DNA of 64,000 nucleotides, from the NCBI RefSeq assembly GCF_020873915.1, contig NZ_JAHWGP010000023.1:62001-126000 (forward strand). The letters run 5' to 3'. Both the position numbers and the translations under genes were made by a program. Shown piece after piece: positions 14,601 through 24,059 of the stretch. The stretch's first letter is position 1. Each line of letters opens with the position of its first letter. The notes under the pieces are model-generated. The model saw only the letters and a list, made by a program, of their open reading frames with translations. It was not told the origin of the DNA and ran no database searches. The DNA is from Streptomyces sp. DH5 (lineage in GTDB: Bacteria; Actinomycetota; Actinomycetes; Streptomycetales; Streptomycetaceae).

Positions 14601-15103
14601 GCACCCGCTTCGCTCGGCTGGAGTCCCTCGGCGACGATCCGCATGATCTCGCCGAGGGACTCCTGCTGTTCCGGGGTGAGCCGGTCGAAGACGGCCTGCC
14701 GCACGGCGTTCACATGGCCGGGCGCGTGCCGGGTCAGCATCTCCAGGCCCTCGTCGGTCAGCACGGCGAACTGGCCCCGCTTGTCGGAGGGGCAGTCCTC
14801 GCGGCGCACCCAGCCGTTCCTCTCCAGCCGGGCGACGGCGTGCGAGAGGCGGGAACGGGTGATCTTCGCGGACATCGCCAGTTCCGTCATCCGCAGACGC
14901 CGGTCCGGGGCGTCGGCGAGCTTGACCAGCAGGCCGTAGTACACGTGCGGCATCCCGGCGTCCCGCTGGAGCTGACGGTCGAGATGGTCCTCCAGGAGCG
15001 TGGTGGCGTCGATGTACGCGCGCCAGACGCGCTGTTCCTCGTCGGTGAGCCAGTGGGGTTCCCCGGGGTCCGCGGATGTGGGTGCCGTGTTCATGTAGTC
15101 CAC
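14579..15103 (-). CDS. MarR-family regulator divergent from LigB-type dioxygenase
   Basis: About 174 residues. A GTG at 15103 is 11 bp from AAGGAGG; an ATG three codons later (15094) is the alternative start. The winged helix is at ~70-130 (RLRMTELAMSAKITRSRLSHAVARLERNGWVRREDCPSDKRG), a textbook MarR recognition helix and wing. MarR proteins often sense aromatic compounds, which fits control of the divergent aromatic-ring dioxygenase gene. Inverted TTGAATC/GATTCAA sites lie in the shared promoter region. Confidence 0.85.
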   Translation of the reverse strand: MDYMNTAPTSADPGEPHWLTDEEQRVWRAYIDATTLLEDHLDRQLQRDAGMPHVYYGLLVKLADAPDRRLRMTELAMSAKITRSRLSHAVARLERNGWVRREDCPSDKRGQFAVLTDEGLEMLTRHAPGHVNAVRQAVFDRLTPEQQESLGEIMRIVAEGLQPSEAGADLPWLR

Positions 15104-15119
15104 TGTACGGCGAACCTCC

Positions 15120-15172
15120 TTGAATCTTAAACAAAACTCGCGTACAGTCGGTGGTGGAAGTTGAGGATTCAA
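15120..15172. promoter_or_regulatory. Promoter and inverted MarR half-sites for the LigB-type gene
   Basis: TTGAAT (15120-15125), a 17-bp spacer and TACAGT (15143-15148) make a good sigma-70-type promoter reading right. TTGAATC (15120-15126) and GATTCAA (15166-15172) are exact inverted copies flanking it, plausible MarR half-sites. Confidence 0.6.
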
Positions 15173-15227
15173 GTACATGGGTCACCGGCCATCAGCCGCC
15201 ATTCACCCGCCGAAGGGAGTCGCCGTC

Positions 15228-16013
15228 ATGACCGCAGCCACTCAGGAACGTATGCCCGCGCTGTACCTCAGCCACGGCGCCCCGCCCCTGGCCGACGACC
15301 CCGTCTGGCCCGGCGAACTGGCAGCCTGGTCCGCCGGTCTGCCCCGCCCCGAGGCGATCCTCGTCGTCTCCGCGCACTGGGAGGAGGCGCCGCTCGCCCT
15401 CGGCGCCACCGAGACGGTCCCCCTCGTCTACGACTTCTGGGGCTTCCCCCAGCACTACTACCAGGTGAAGTACGGCGCCCCCGGAGCCCCGGCCCTCGCC
15501 GAGTCCGTGCGCAAGCTGCTGCGCGCCCCCGGCATGCCCGTGCAGGACGTCCCCGACCGCGGACTGGACCACGGCGCCTACGTGCCGCTGGTCGAGATGT
15601 ACCCCGGAGCCGACATCCCGGTCCTCCAGGTCTCCATGCCGACGCTGGACCCGGTGAAGCTCATGGACATCGGCCGCCGGCTCGCGCCGCTGCGCGACGA
15701 GGGCGTACTGATCATCGGCTCCGGCTTCTTCACCCACAACCTGGCCGCACTGCGCCAGGGCGGCATCCCCTCCTGGTCGACGGAGTTCGACGCCTGGGGT
15801 CAGGAGGCGCTGGACGCGCGGAACGTGGACGCGCTGCTGGACTTCACCCGCAAGTCCCCGGCGGGCCGGCTCGCCCACCCGCGCACCGAGCACTTCGCCC
15901 CCCTCTTCGTGACCATGGGGGCCGCGGACGCCGCCGGCGAGCTCGGGGAACAGAAGTCCGTGATCGACGGGTTCTGGATGGGACTGGCCAAGCGGTCGGT
16001 ACAGTTCGGCTGA
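15228..16013 (+). CDS. LigB/DODA-type extradiol ring-cleavage dioxygenase
   Basis: 261 residues, ATG 15228 with GAAGGGAG. It is a class III extradiol dioxygenase family enzyme (4,5-DOPA dioxygenase/YgiD-like) opening catecholic rings with Fe(II) or Zn. The conserved histidines are in LYLSHGAPPL, VSAHWEE, DHGAYVPL and SGFFTHNL, and all four are present. The size is that of the family. It is divergent from a MarR regulator, consistent with induction by phenolics. The natural substrate cannot be told. Confidence 0.88.
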   Translation: MTAATQERMPALYLSHGAPPLADDPVWPGELAAWSAGLPRPEAILVVSAHWEEAPLALGATETVPLVYDFWGFPQHYYQVKYGAPGAPALAESVRKLLRAPGMPVQDVPDRGLDHGAYVPLVEMYPGADIPVLQVSMPTLDPVKLMDIGRRLAPLRDEGVLIIGSGFFTHNLAALRQGGIPSWSTEFDAWGQEALDARNVDALLDFTRKSPAGRLAHPRTEHFAPLFVTMGAADAAGELGEQKSVIDGFWMGLAKRSVQFG

Positions 16014-16079
16014 ACCGCCGGGGCCGCCGGGACCGCAGGTGCCGCCCCTCGCCGTTCGGCCGGGCCGAACCGTACCGGG

Positions 16080-16598
16080 CTACAGCTCCTTCTCGTACCA
16101 GGCCACGTCCCACCAGCGGCCGAACTTGCGGCCCACCTCCCGGTAGGTGCCGGCGTGGCGGAAGCCGAAGCGCTCGTGCAGACGCGTGGAGGCGTCGTTC
16201 GGCTGGGCGATCCCGGCGTAGGCGCGGTGCAGGTCCTCGCCCTTCAGGGCCTCGAAGAGCGCGGTGTAGAGCAGGGTGCCGATGCCGCGCCGCCCGGCGC
16301 CCGGGGCGACGTAGACCGTCGTCTCCACGGACGTGGCGTAGGCGGGCTTGGGACGGAAGGGGCTGGAGGTGGCGTACCCGAGGATCCCTTCCGCCCCGGC
16401 GCCCGTGGCAACCATCAGGCGGTACGGACCGTCTACAGGGTGGGAGAGCAACCAGGGGCGTCGCCCGTCCGGGTGAAACGGCGAGGTGTCGAATGTGACG
16501 GCCGTCTCACGAACGTAGTGGTTGTACAGGTCGGTGAGGGCTGTCAGGTCGCCCTCCTCGCCCGGCCTGACCTGGATCTCCGCATGTCCCGACGGCAT
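16080..16598 (-). CDS. GNAT N-acetyltransferase, phosphinothricin-acetyltransferase-like
   Basis: 172 residues from an ATG at 16598 with GGGAGG. The order typical of the Bar/Pat/YncA subfamily is visible: LTDLYNHYVRETAVTFDT near the N-terminus, the acetyl-CoA loop VAPGAGRRGIGTLLYTAL (~100-120), GIAQPNDASTRLHERFGF and a terminal GRWWDVAWYEK. Members acetylate phosphinothricin or methionine sulfone/sulfoximine. The actual substrate is unknown. The gene is transcribed away from hrdD. Confidence 0.85.
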   Translation of the reverse strand: MPSGHAEIQVRPGEEGDLTALTDLYNHYVRETAVTFDTSPFHPDGRRPWLLSHPVDGPYRLMVATGAGAEGILGYATSSPFRPKPAYATSVETTVYVAPGAGRRGIGTLLYTALFEALKGEDLHRAYAGIAQPNDASTRLHERFGFRHAGTYREVGRKFGRWWDVAWYEKEL

Positions 16599-16659
16599 CG
16601 TGCCTCCCCGCGTGGGCCGACAGGGTACTGCATGATCAGAAAATTGGGAGGACGGGTTG

Positions 16660-16685
16660 GGAATTCTGTCCGGATTCCAGTCGTT
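16660..16685 (+). promoter_or_regulatory. SigR-type promoter upstream of hrdD
   Basis: GGAAT (16660-16664), exactly 18 bp, then GTT (16683-16685) matches the Streptomyces SigR consensus GGAAT-N18-GTT. hrdD is an established SigR target, so the thiol-oxidative stress response should drive this gene. Confidence 0.75.
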
Positions 16686-16789
16686 GTTTCCTACGGATGC
16701 GGGCACCCGAGCAGAGTCCGAAGCGACCTGAAGAAGTGCCGGGCGTCCGCAGGACCACCCGCTGACCTCACCATCGCAAGGGAGCACGC

Positions 16790-17788
<999 letters not shown>

Positions 17789-18167
17789 GTGTCCGCCTCA
17801 CCCCGCCGGGGTGGCCACGCGATCCGTCGCGGTAGCGTGAACACCCCGGCCGCGTACGCCGGGTGGCGGAAGACAGCGCAAAACATGGCCGTTCCCCGCC
17901 GCTTCAACCCGCGGGGCCCAGGGAACAAGAAGGCAGAGCCCAGGAGTTCGGGGCCTCGCGGACTCCCCCTGGACCGCACGAGCCACGTCCCGACGCACCA
18001 CCCCCCCCAGCGCCGGGACTTCCCCAGGCCGGGTTCGGCGCCCCTCCCCCCGGGCGCCGGGCCCGGCTCTCTTCCTGTCCGGGCGCGCGAACGGGCCACC
18101 CCGAACCTGAACCCCGGGGTGGCCCGCCAGATGGCAGATTGTGCCACATGGGCATAGCCTGCCGTGC
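17789..18167. other. Spacer between hrdD and tetR
   Basis: No credible gene. CACCCC-GCC-GGGGTG (17799-17813) may be a weak hrdD terminator. GGCCACCCC and GGGGTGGCC (about 18095-18125) form a second inverted repeat shortly before the TetR gene. An open frame at 17789-18157 is Pro/Arg-rich without homology features and is rejected. A run of eight or more C lies near 18000. Confidence 0.6.
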
Positions 18168-18911
<744 letters not shown>

Positions 18912-19459
18912 CCGCGCGGGGCCCGGTACAAGGCCGAACGGGGGCGTCCGGCGCCGCGAGGCGCGGTGTCGTCGGTGGCCGTGGTCGCGTCCCGGCGCCT
19001 TGTCCGCTGCGTGCGGGGCGGCACGCCGTTCGGCGCCCGGTGCGGGGTGTCGCCCGCCGGCGCCGATGACCCAAGCGGTCCGGCCGCGCCGGATCCGGCA
19101 CGAGACGGAGCGGCGGCTTCGCGCGGCTGCGTGAGCCGTGAGGTGCGGTGTCGTCGGTGGCCGTGGTCGCGTCCCGGCGCCTTGTCCGCTGCGTGCGGGG
19201 CGGCACGCCGTTCGGCGCCCGGTGCGGGGTGTCGCCCGCCGGAGCCGACCCGGTCCGGAGGCCACCCCTCGTCTCCGGCGGATGGTGCCGGAGACGTGAG
19301 GTCCGGTACGCCGGTCCGCGGCACTGTTGCCGCCCCCACGCGGGGCCTCGCCCACGCGCGTGGGCGTCCTCCGCCTTGCAGGGGGACGCCCCGGACCCCG
19401 CCCGGCTCCACTGGGCGGACACCGTCGACTGCCTCCGGCGCGATCCGCCGCGGCGGGTC
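18912..19459. repeat. Non-coding region with a 98-bp perfect direct repeat
   Basis: Bases 18963-19060 and 19145-19242 are identical over 98 bp (offset 182). The flanks are partly similar (CGGTCCGG follows both). The spacer separates tetR from the convergent WYL regulator gene. No ribosome site or conserved frame was found; long open frames here run in all directions, as expected at this GC. Confidence 0.85.
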
Positions 19460-20437
19460 TCAGCGTCCGCCGTCACCCGACGCCGCCCGGGTCATCCGTC
19501 CCCCCAGCTCCCGCACCGCGTCCACGAGTTCCGCCGGCTCGTGCACGGTGAAGTCGTGGCCCAGCATGGCCAGTCGTACCGCCATCCAGTCCTTGGCGTC
19601 GCTCACCGTGGCCCGGAGCCGGCACGTCGCCTCGTCCAGGGGCTCGGGGGCGCCCATCCAGCCCGGGATGCGGGCCGCGACCGTGGCCGCCGGCGCGGAG
19701 AAGGTGACGACCATCTCGTACGACTCCTGGCCCCGGTACATCGAGCGGCGCAGATACTCCGCTGCGCTTCCCGTGGGGAGTTCCCTCGGGGTGAACCGTG
19801 CCCCGGTCGCGAAGGGGTCGCTCACCCGGTCGACGCGGAAGGTCCGCCAGTCCGCGCGGTCGAGGTCGTACGCCACGAGGTACCAGCGCCGCCCGGTCGA
19901 CACCAGCCGGTACGGCTCCACCACCCGGCGGGACCCGGCGCCGTCGGCCGCGCGGTAGGCGAACCGCAGCCGTTCGCGCCCGGCCACCGTGGAGGCCATG
20001 ACGGTGAGCGTCTCCGGCGCGATCGTCGCGCCGTCGCCGCTGGTCAGCGGAGTGGTCGCGGCCTGCAGCGTGCTGACCCGGTGGCGCAGCCTGCCGGGCA
20101 GCACCTGCTCCAGTTTCGCCAGTGCCCGCACGGACGCCTCGTCCACGCCCTCCAGCGCGTGCCCGGCCCCGGCCCGCAGCCCGACCGCGATGGCCACCGC
20201 CTCCTCGTCGTCGAGCACCAGCGGAGGCATCGCCTTGCCCGCGACGAGCCGGTAGCCGCCCTCCGCGCCGAGCGTCGCCTGCACCGGATAGCCGAGCTCG
20301 CGCAGCCGGTCGATGTCCCGCCGGATGGTGCGGCGGGAGACCCCGAGCCGGTCGGCCAGCTCGCCGCCGGGCCACTCGCGGGGCGTCTGGAGGAGGGAGA
20401 GGAGGGTCAGCAGCCGGGCCGGAGTGTCCGTCGTCAT
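19460..20437 (-). CDS. YafY-type transcriptional regulator, HTH-11 plus WYL
   Basis: 325 residues. The N-terminal winged helix (LADRLGVSRRTIRRDIDRLRELGYPV, ~25-60) is followed by a WYL domain (~135-210, containing VVEPYRLVSTGRRWYLVAYDLDR) and a C-terminal WCX extension. WYL domains bind nucleic acids or small ligands. The ATG at 20437 has only a weak ribosome site. It is divergent from a DHA2 transporter gene 63 bp away, the likely target. Confidence 0.87.
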   Translation of the reverse strand: MTTDTPARLLTLLSLLQTPREWPGGELADRLGVSRRTIRRDIDRLRELGYPVQATLGAEGGYRLVAGKAMPPLVLDDEEAVAIAVGLRAGAGHALEGVDEASVRALAKLEQVLPGRLRHRVSTLQAATTPLTSGDGATIAPETLTVMASTVAGRERLRFAYRAADGAGSRRVVEPYRLVSTGRRWYLVAYDLDRADWRTFRVDRVSDPFATGARFTPRELPTGSAAEYLRRSMYRGQESYEMVVTFSAPAATVAARIPGWMGAPEPLDEATCRLRATVSDAKDWMAVRLAMLGHDFTVHEPAELVDAVRELGGRMTRAASGDGGR

Positions 20438-20500
20438 GACATCGAGGATGCCGCAGAACTAGGACGTGATCCGACCTACTTGCCGCATAGTTTCCGGGAC

Positions 20501-22051
20501 ATGACCTCCACCGACACACCGCACGCAGTACAACCCGTCGCGGGCGACCGCCGCCGCTGGCTCGCGCTGGCGATCGTGATGACCGCGGCCTTCATGGACC
20601 TCGTCGACGTCACGATCGTCAACATCGCGATCCCGTCCATCCAGCGCGACGAGGGCGCCACCTTCAGCCAGATCCAGTGGATCACCGCGGGCTACGCGCT
20701 GGCCTTCGCCGCCGGGCTCGTCACCGGCGGCCGGCTCGGTGACATCCACGGCCGCAAGCGGATCTTCCTCATCGGCATCGGCGGCTTCACCGTCGCCTCC
20801 GCGCTGTGCGGGTTCGCCGTGAACCCGGAGATGCTGGTCGCCTCCCGCATCCTCCAGGGCGCCATGGCGGCGCTGATGGTGCCGCAGGTGCTCTCCATCG
20901 TGCACGCGACCTTCCCGGCGCACGAACGCGGCAAGGTGTTCGGGCTGTTCGGCGCGATCGTCGGCCTGGGCGCGGTGTCCGGGCCGCTGCTCGGCGCGCT
21001 GCTGACGGAGTGGAACCTGTTCGGTCTGCAATGGCGGCCGATCTTCCTGATCAACCTGCCGGTCGGCATCGCGGGCCTGGTCCTCGGCCGCCGCTTCATC
21101 ACCGAGTCGAAGGCGCCGCGCGCCCTGAAACTGGACCTGGTGGGCGTGGCGCTGGTGACGCTGGGGCTGCTGATGCTGCTCTACCCGCTGACCCGCGGCC
21201 GCGAGCTGGGCTGGCCGCTGTGGGGGTACGCGTCGATGGCGGGCGCGCTGGTGGTCTTCGGTGCGCTGGTGGCGTACGAGCGGGTCAAGGGCGCGCGGGA
21301 CGGCTCGCCCCTGATCGAACTGTCGCTGTTCCGGGTCAAGAGCTTCGCGGCCGGCATCGCGGTGCAGACGGTGTTCGGCATCGGCCTCGGCGTCTTCTTC
21401 CTGGTGTGGACGCTGTACATGCAGATCGGCCTCGGCTGGAGCGTGCTGCGGGCCGGACTGACCGGGCTGCCGTTCTCCGTCGCGGTGTCCGTGGCCGCCG
21501 GGATGTCCGTGCAGCTGCTGGTGCCGCGCTTCGGGCGCAAGGTGCTCCAGGCGGGCGCGCTGGTGATGGCGGCCGGTGTGCTGATCTACCTGTGGGAGGC
21601 GGAGCGGTACGGGCAGGCGATCACTTCCTGGCAGATGGCGCTGCCACTGCTGGTCATGGGCGCGGGCATGGGGCTGATCGTGGCGCCGCTGACCGACGCG
21701 GTGCTCTCCGAGGTGCCGCGCGAGCACGCCGGGTCGGCGTCGGGGCTGATCAACACCGTGCAGCAGATGGGCAACGCGCTGGGGCTCGGCCTGGTGTCGG
21801 TGGTGTTCTTCGGGGTGATCGACGACGGTCTCGCCCCGGCCGAGGTGGGACCGGCCTTCGTCGGCGGTTTCCGGCACGCGCTGGGCTGGGTGGCCGCGGT
21901 GCTGGGCGTGATCTTCCTGCTGATGTTCGCGCTGCCGAAGCGCCCGGCCCAGCACGTGGAGGGGGCGGAGGAGACGCCGCCGGCGGCGGCGGTGGAGACG
22001 CCGCCGGCGGCGGCGGTGGAGAAGGAGAAGCAGCCCGAGCTGGTGTCCTGA
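20501..22051 (+). CDS. MFS exporter, DHA2 type, 14 TM, divergent from WYL regulator
   Basis: 516 residues. LVDVTIVNIAIPSIQ is motif D1, GGRLGDIHGRKR is motif A and GLFGAIVGLGAVSGPLLGALL is the Gly-rich helix 5. About fourteen hydrophobic helices are visible. The tail after the last helix contains a duplicated eight-residue unit (ETPPAAAV twice) from a 24-bp DNA duplication (21971-22018). It ends in a strong terminator. Substrate unknown. Confidence 0.87.
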   Translation: MTSTDTPHAVQPVAGDRRRWLALAIVMTAAFMDLVDVTIVNIAIPSIQRDEGATFSQIQWITAGYALAFAAGLVTGGRLGDIHGRKRIFLIGIGGFTVASALCGFAVNPEMLVASRILQGAMAALMVPQVLSIVHATFPAHERGKVFGLFGAIVGLGAVSGPLLGALLTEWNLFGLQWRPIFLINLPVGIAGLVLGRRFITESKAPRALKLDLVGVALVTLGLLMLLYPLTRGRELGWPLWGYASMAGALVVFGALVAYERVKGARDGSPLIELSLFRVKSFAAGIAVQTVFGIGLGVFFLVWTLYMQIGLGWSVLRAGLTGLPFSVAVSVAAGMSVQLLVPRFGRKVLQAGALVMAAGVLIYLWEAERYGQAITSWQMALPLLVMGAGMGLIVAPLTDAVLSEVPREHAGSASGLINTVQQMGNALGLGLVSVVFFGVIDDGLAPAEVGPAFVGGFRHALGWVAAVLGVIFLLMFALPKRPAQHVEGAEETPPAAAVETPPAAAVEKEKQPELVS

Positions 22052-22072
22052 GCGGACGCGTCACCGGCCGAC

Positions 22073-22114
22073 GGAAGGGCCCCGGCACCCGTGCGAGGGT
22101 GCCGGGGCCCTTCC
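22073..22114 (+). terminator. Strong terminator after MFS gene
   Basis: GGAAGGGCCCCGGCACCC pairs perfectly with its 18-base inverted copy around the loop GTGCGA. It ends the MFS transcript just before the fru operator region. Confidence 0.88.
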
Positions 22115-22152
22115 CTGTCGCACTGTCGCACGGAACGGACACAAACGGATGC

Positions 22153-22232
22153 CCGTTCGTGCCCGTACGTGTTTACTTTCCCGGCATCTCGGCGTACGGT
22201 CCGAGTCGAACCACACGTTCGGGCATGAACGG
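22153..22232. promoter_or_regulatory. Pair of inverted 18-bp FruR operator candidates
   Basis: CCGTTCGTGCCCGTACGT (22153-22170) and, on the other strand, CCGTTCATGCCCGAACGT (22215-22232) differ at two positions. They flank the expected fruR promoter and are 62 bp apart, allowing looping by a DeoR-type tetramer. Confidence 0.6.
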
Positions 22233-22250
22233 ACCGGAAGGACGGCGGGC

Positions 22251-23012
22251 ATGTACGCACCGGAACGCCAGCAGGAGATCCTCCGACTCGCCCGCGACGG
22301 CGGACGGGTGGACGTGGTCTCGCTGGCCGAGGAGTTCCAGGTGACCGCCGAGACGATCCGCCGGGACCTCAAGGCCCTCGACCGTGCCGGCCTGGTGCGC
22401 AGGGTGCACGGCGGGGCCATCCCCGCCGGGCGCCTCGACTTCGAGCCGGACCTCGCCGAGCGGGAGACCACCGCGGCCGACGAGAAGGACCGCATCGCCC
22501 GCGCCGCCCTCGCGGAACTCCCGGCCGACGGCACCGTGATCGTCGACGCCGGTTCGACGGTCGCCCGGCTGGCCGGCTTCCTGCCCGCGGGAGCCTCCCT
22601 CACCGTCGTCACCCACAGTCTGCCCGTCGCCGCCCGCCTCGCCGACCACCCCGGCATCCAGCTGCACCTCGTCGGAGGCCGCGTCCGGCACCGTACGCGC
22701 GCCGCCGTGGACGCGTGGGCGCTGCGCGCGTACGCCGAGATCCGGGCGGACGTCCTGTTCGTCGCCGCCAACGGGTTCTCCACCGAGTACGGGCTGACCA
22801 CCCCCGACCTCGCCGAGGCCGCCGTGAAACGCGCGGCCGTGGCCGCCGCCCGCCGCGTGGTGCTGCTCGCCGACTCCTCCAAGCACGGCCAGGAGCACTT
22901 CGCCCGCTTCGGCGACCTGAGCGACGTGGACCTGCTGATCACCGACACCGGGCTGAGCCCGCAGGACGCCGCCGCCATCGAACGCGGGGGCACGGAAGTG
23001 GCACGCGCATGA
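22251..23012 (+). CDS. fruR: DeoR-family repressor of the fructose operon
   Basis: 253 residues, ATG 22251 with GGAAGGA. The DeoR helix-turn-helix (ERQQEILRLARDGGRVDVVSLAEEFQVTAETIRRDLKALDRAG) leads into the sugar-phosphate-binding domain (ADGTVIVDAGSTVARLA, ADVLFVAANGFS, LADSSKHG). It should sense fructose-1-phosphate, the FruA product. Its stop overlaps the fruK start (ATGA), so it is the first gene of fruRKA. Confidence 0.92.
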   Translation: MYAPERQQEILRLARDGGRVDVVSLAEEFQVTAETIRRDLKALDRAGLVRRVHGGAIPAGRLDFEPDLAERETTAADEKDRIARAALAELPADGTVIVDAGSTVARLAGFLPAGASLTVVTHSLPVAARLADHPGIQLHLVGGRVRHRTRAAVDAWALRAYAEIRADVLFVAANGFSTEYGLTTPDLAEAAVKRAAVAAARRVVLLADSSKHGQEHFARFGDLSDVDLLITDTGLSPQDAAAIERGGTEVARA

Positions 23013-23956
23013 TCCTCACCGTCACCCCCAACCCGTCCCTGGACCGCACCTACGAGGTCCCCTCGCTGGAGCGCGGCGAGGTCGTCCGGGCAACCGGCGA
23101 ACGCGTCGACCCCGGCGGCAAGGGCGTCAACGTCTCGCGCGCCGTCGCCGCGGCCGGCCGCCGCACGGTGGCCGTACTGCCCCTCGGCGGCGCACCGGGC
23201 GCCCTGGTCGCCGAACTGCTCCACGCCCAGGGCATCGAGGCCGCCCCGGTCCCGGTCACCGGAGCCACCCGCTCCAACATCGCGCTCGCCGAGACCGACG
23301 GCGTCCTGACGAAGATCAACGCGCCCGGTCCCCGGCTGACGGCGGCCGAACAGGAACTGCTCCTGGACACCGTCCTCCGGCAGGCCCCGGACGCCGACTG
23401 GATCGCCTGCTGCGGCAGCCTGCCGCGCGGACTCGACCCCTCCTGGTACGCCGACCTGGTCGCCCGGGTGCACGCCGCCGGCGTACGGATCGCCCTGGAC
23501 ACCTCCGGACCGGCGCTGCTCGCCGCACTGCGCGAGCGGCCCGACGTGGTGAAGCCGAACGCCGCGGAACTCGCCGAGGCCGTGGGGCGGGCGCTGACCA
23601 CCGTGGGCGACGCGGTGAAAGCGGCCGAGGAACTGCGCGCGGCGGGTGCCCGGGCCGTCCTCGCCAGCCTCGGCGCCGACGGACAGCTCCTCGTCGACGA
23701 CGACGGCGCCTGGTTCGGCTCCGCACCCGTGGACGCCGTCCGCAGCAACGTCGGCGCGGGCGACTCCTCCCTCGCCGGGTTCCTCGTCGCCGGCGGGCGC
23801 GGGCCCGGTGCGCTCGCCTCCGCCGTCGCCCACGGAGCGGCCGCCGTCCAGCTGCCCGGCAGCGTGATGCCGACACCGGGCGACCTGGACCCGGCCGCGG
23901 TCACCGTCACGGCCGAGGTCCCCGTCGACCGTGTCCTGAGGGAGCCCGCGTCGTGA
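23009..23956 (+). CDS. fruK: 1-phosphofructokinase
   Basis: 315 residues. It phosphorylates fructose-1-phosphate from the PTS to fructose-1,6-bisphosphate. The PfkB signatures are DPGGKGVNVSRAVAAAG (~35-50) and the catalytic NVGAGDSSLAGFLVAGG with the base Asp in GAGDS (~250-260). The usual start MILTVTPNPSLDRTYEV matches the family. It is translationally coupled to fruR and lies ~100 bp before fruA. Confidence 0.95.
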   Translation: MILTVTPNPSLDRTYEVPSLERGEVVRATGERVDPGGKGVNVSRAVAAAGRRTVAVLPLGGAPGALVAELLHAQGIEAAPVPVTGATRSNIALAETDGVLTKINAPGPRLTAAEQELLLDTVLRQAPDADWIACCGSLPRGLDPSWYADLVARVHAAGVRIALDTSGPALLAALRERPDVVKPNAAELAEAVGRALTTVGDAVKAAEELRAAGARAVLASLGADGQLLVDDDGAWFGSAPVDAVRSNVGAGDSSLAGFLVAGGRGPGALASAVAHGAAAVQLPGSVMPTPGDLDPAAVTVTAEVPVDRVLREPAS

Positions 23957-24059
23957 ACACCCGCGCCGCCGGCCCCCGCCCCCGTACTTCCTTCCTCACC
24001 CCCGTCCCCTCCCCCGCCCACCCCGCTGTACGGGCGATACGCGTGCGAAGGAGCCCGCG

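Noticed and set aside
12822-15185. 787-residue open frame on the minus strand
   Set aside because: Runs antisense through the MFS gene and out of frame through the MarR gene; His/Arg/Gly-rich composition.
17789-18157. Open frame directly after hrdD
   Set aside because: Pro/Arg-rich, no ribosome site, overlaps terminator-like repeats.
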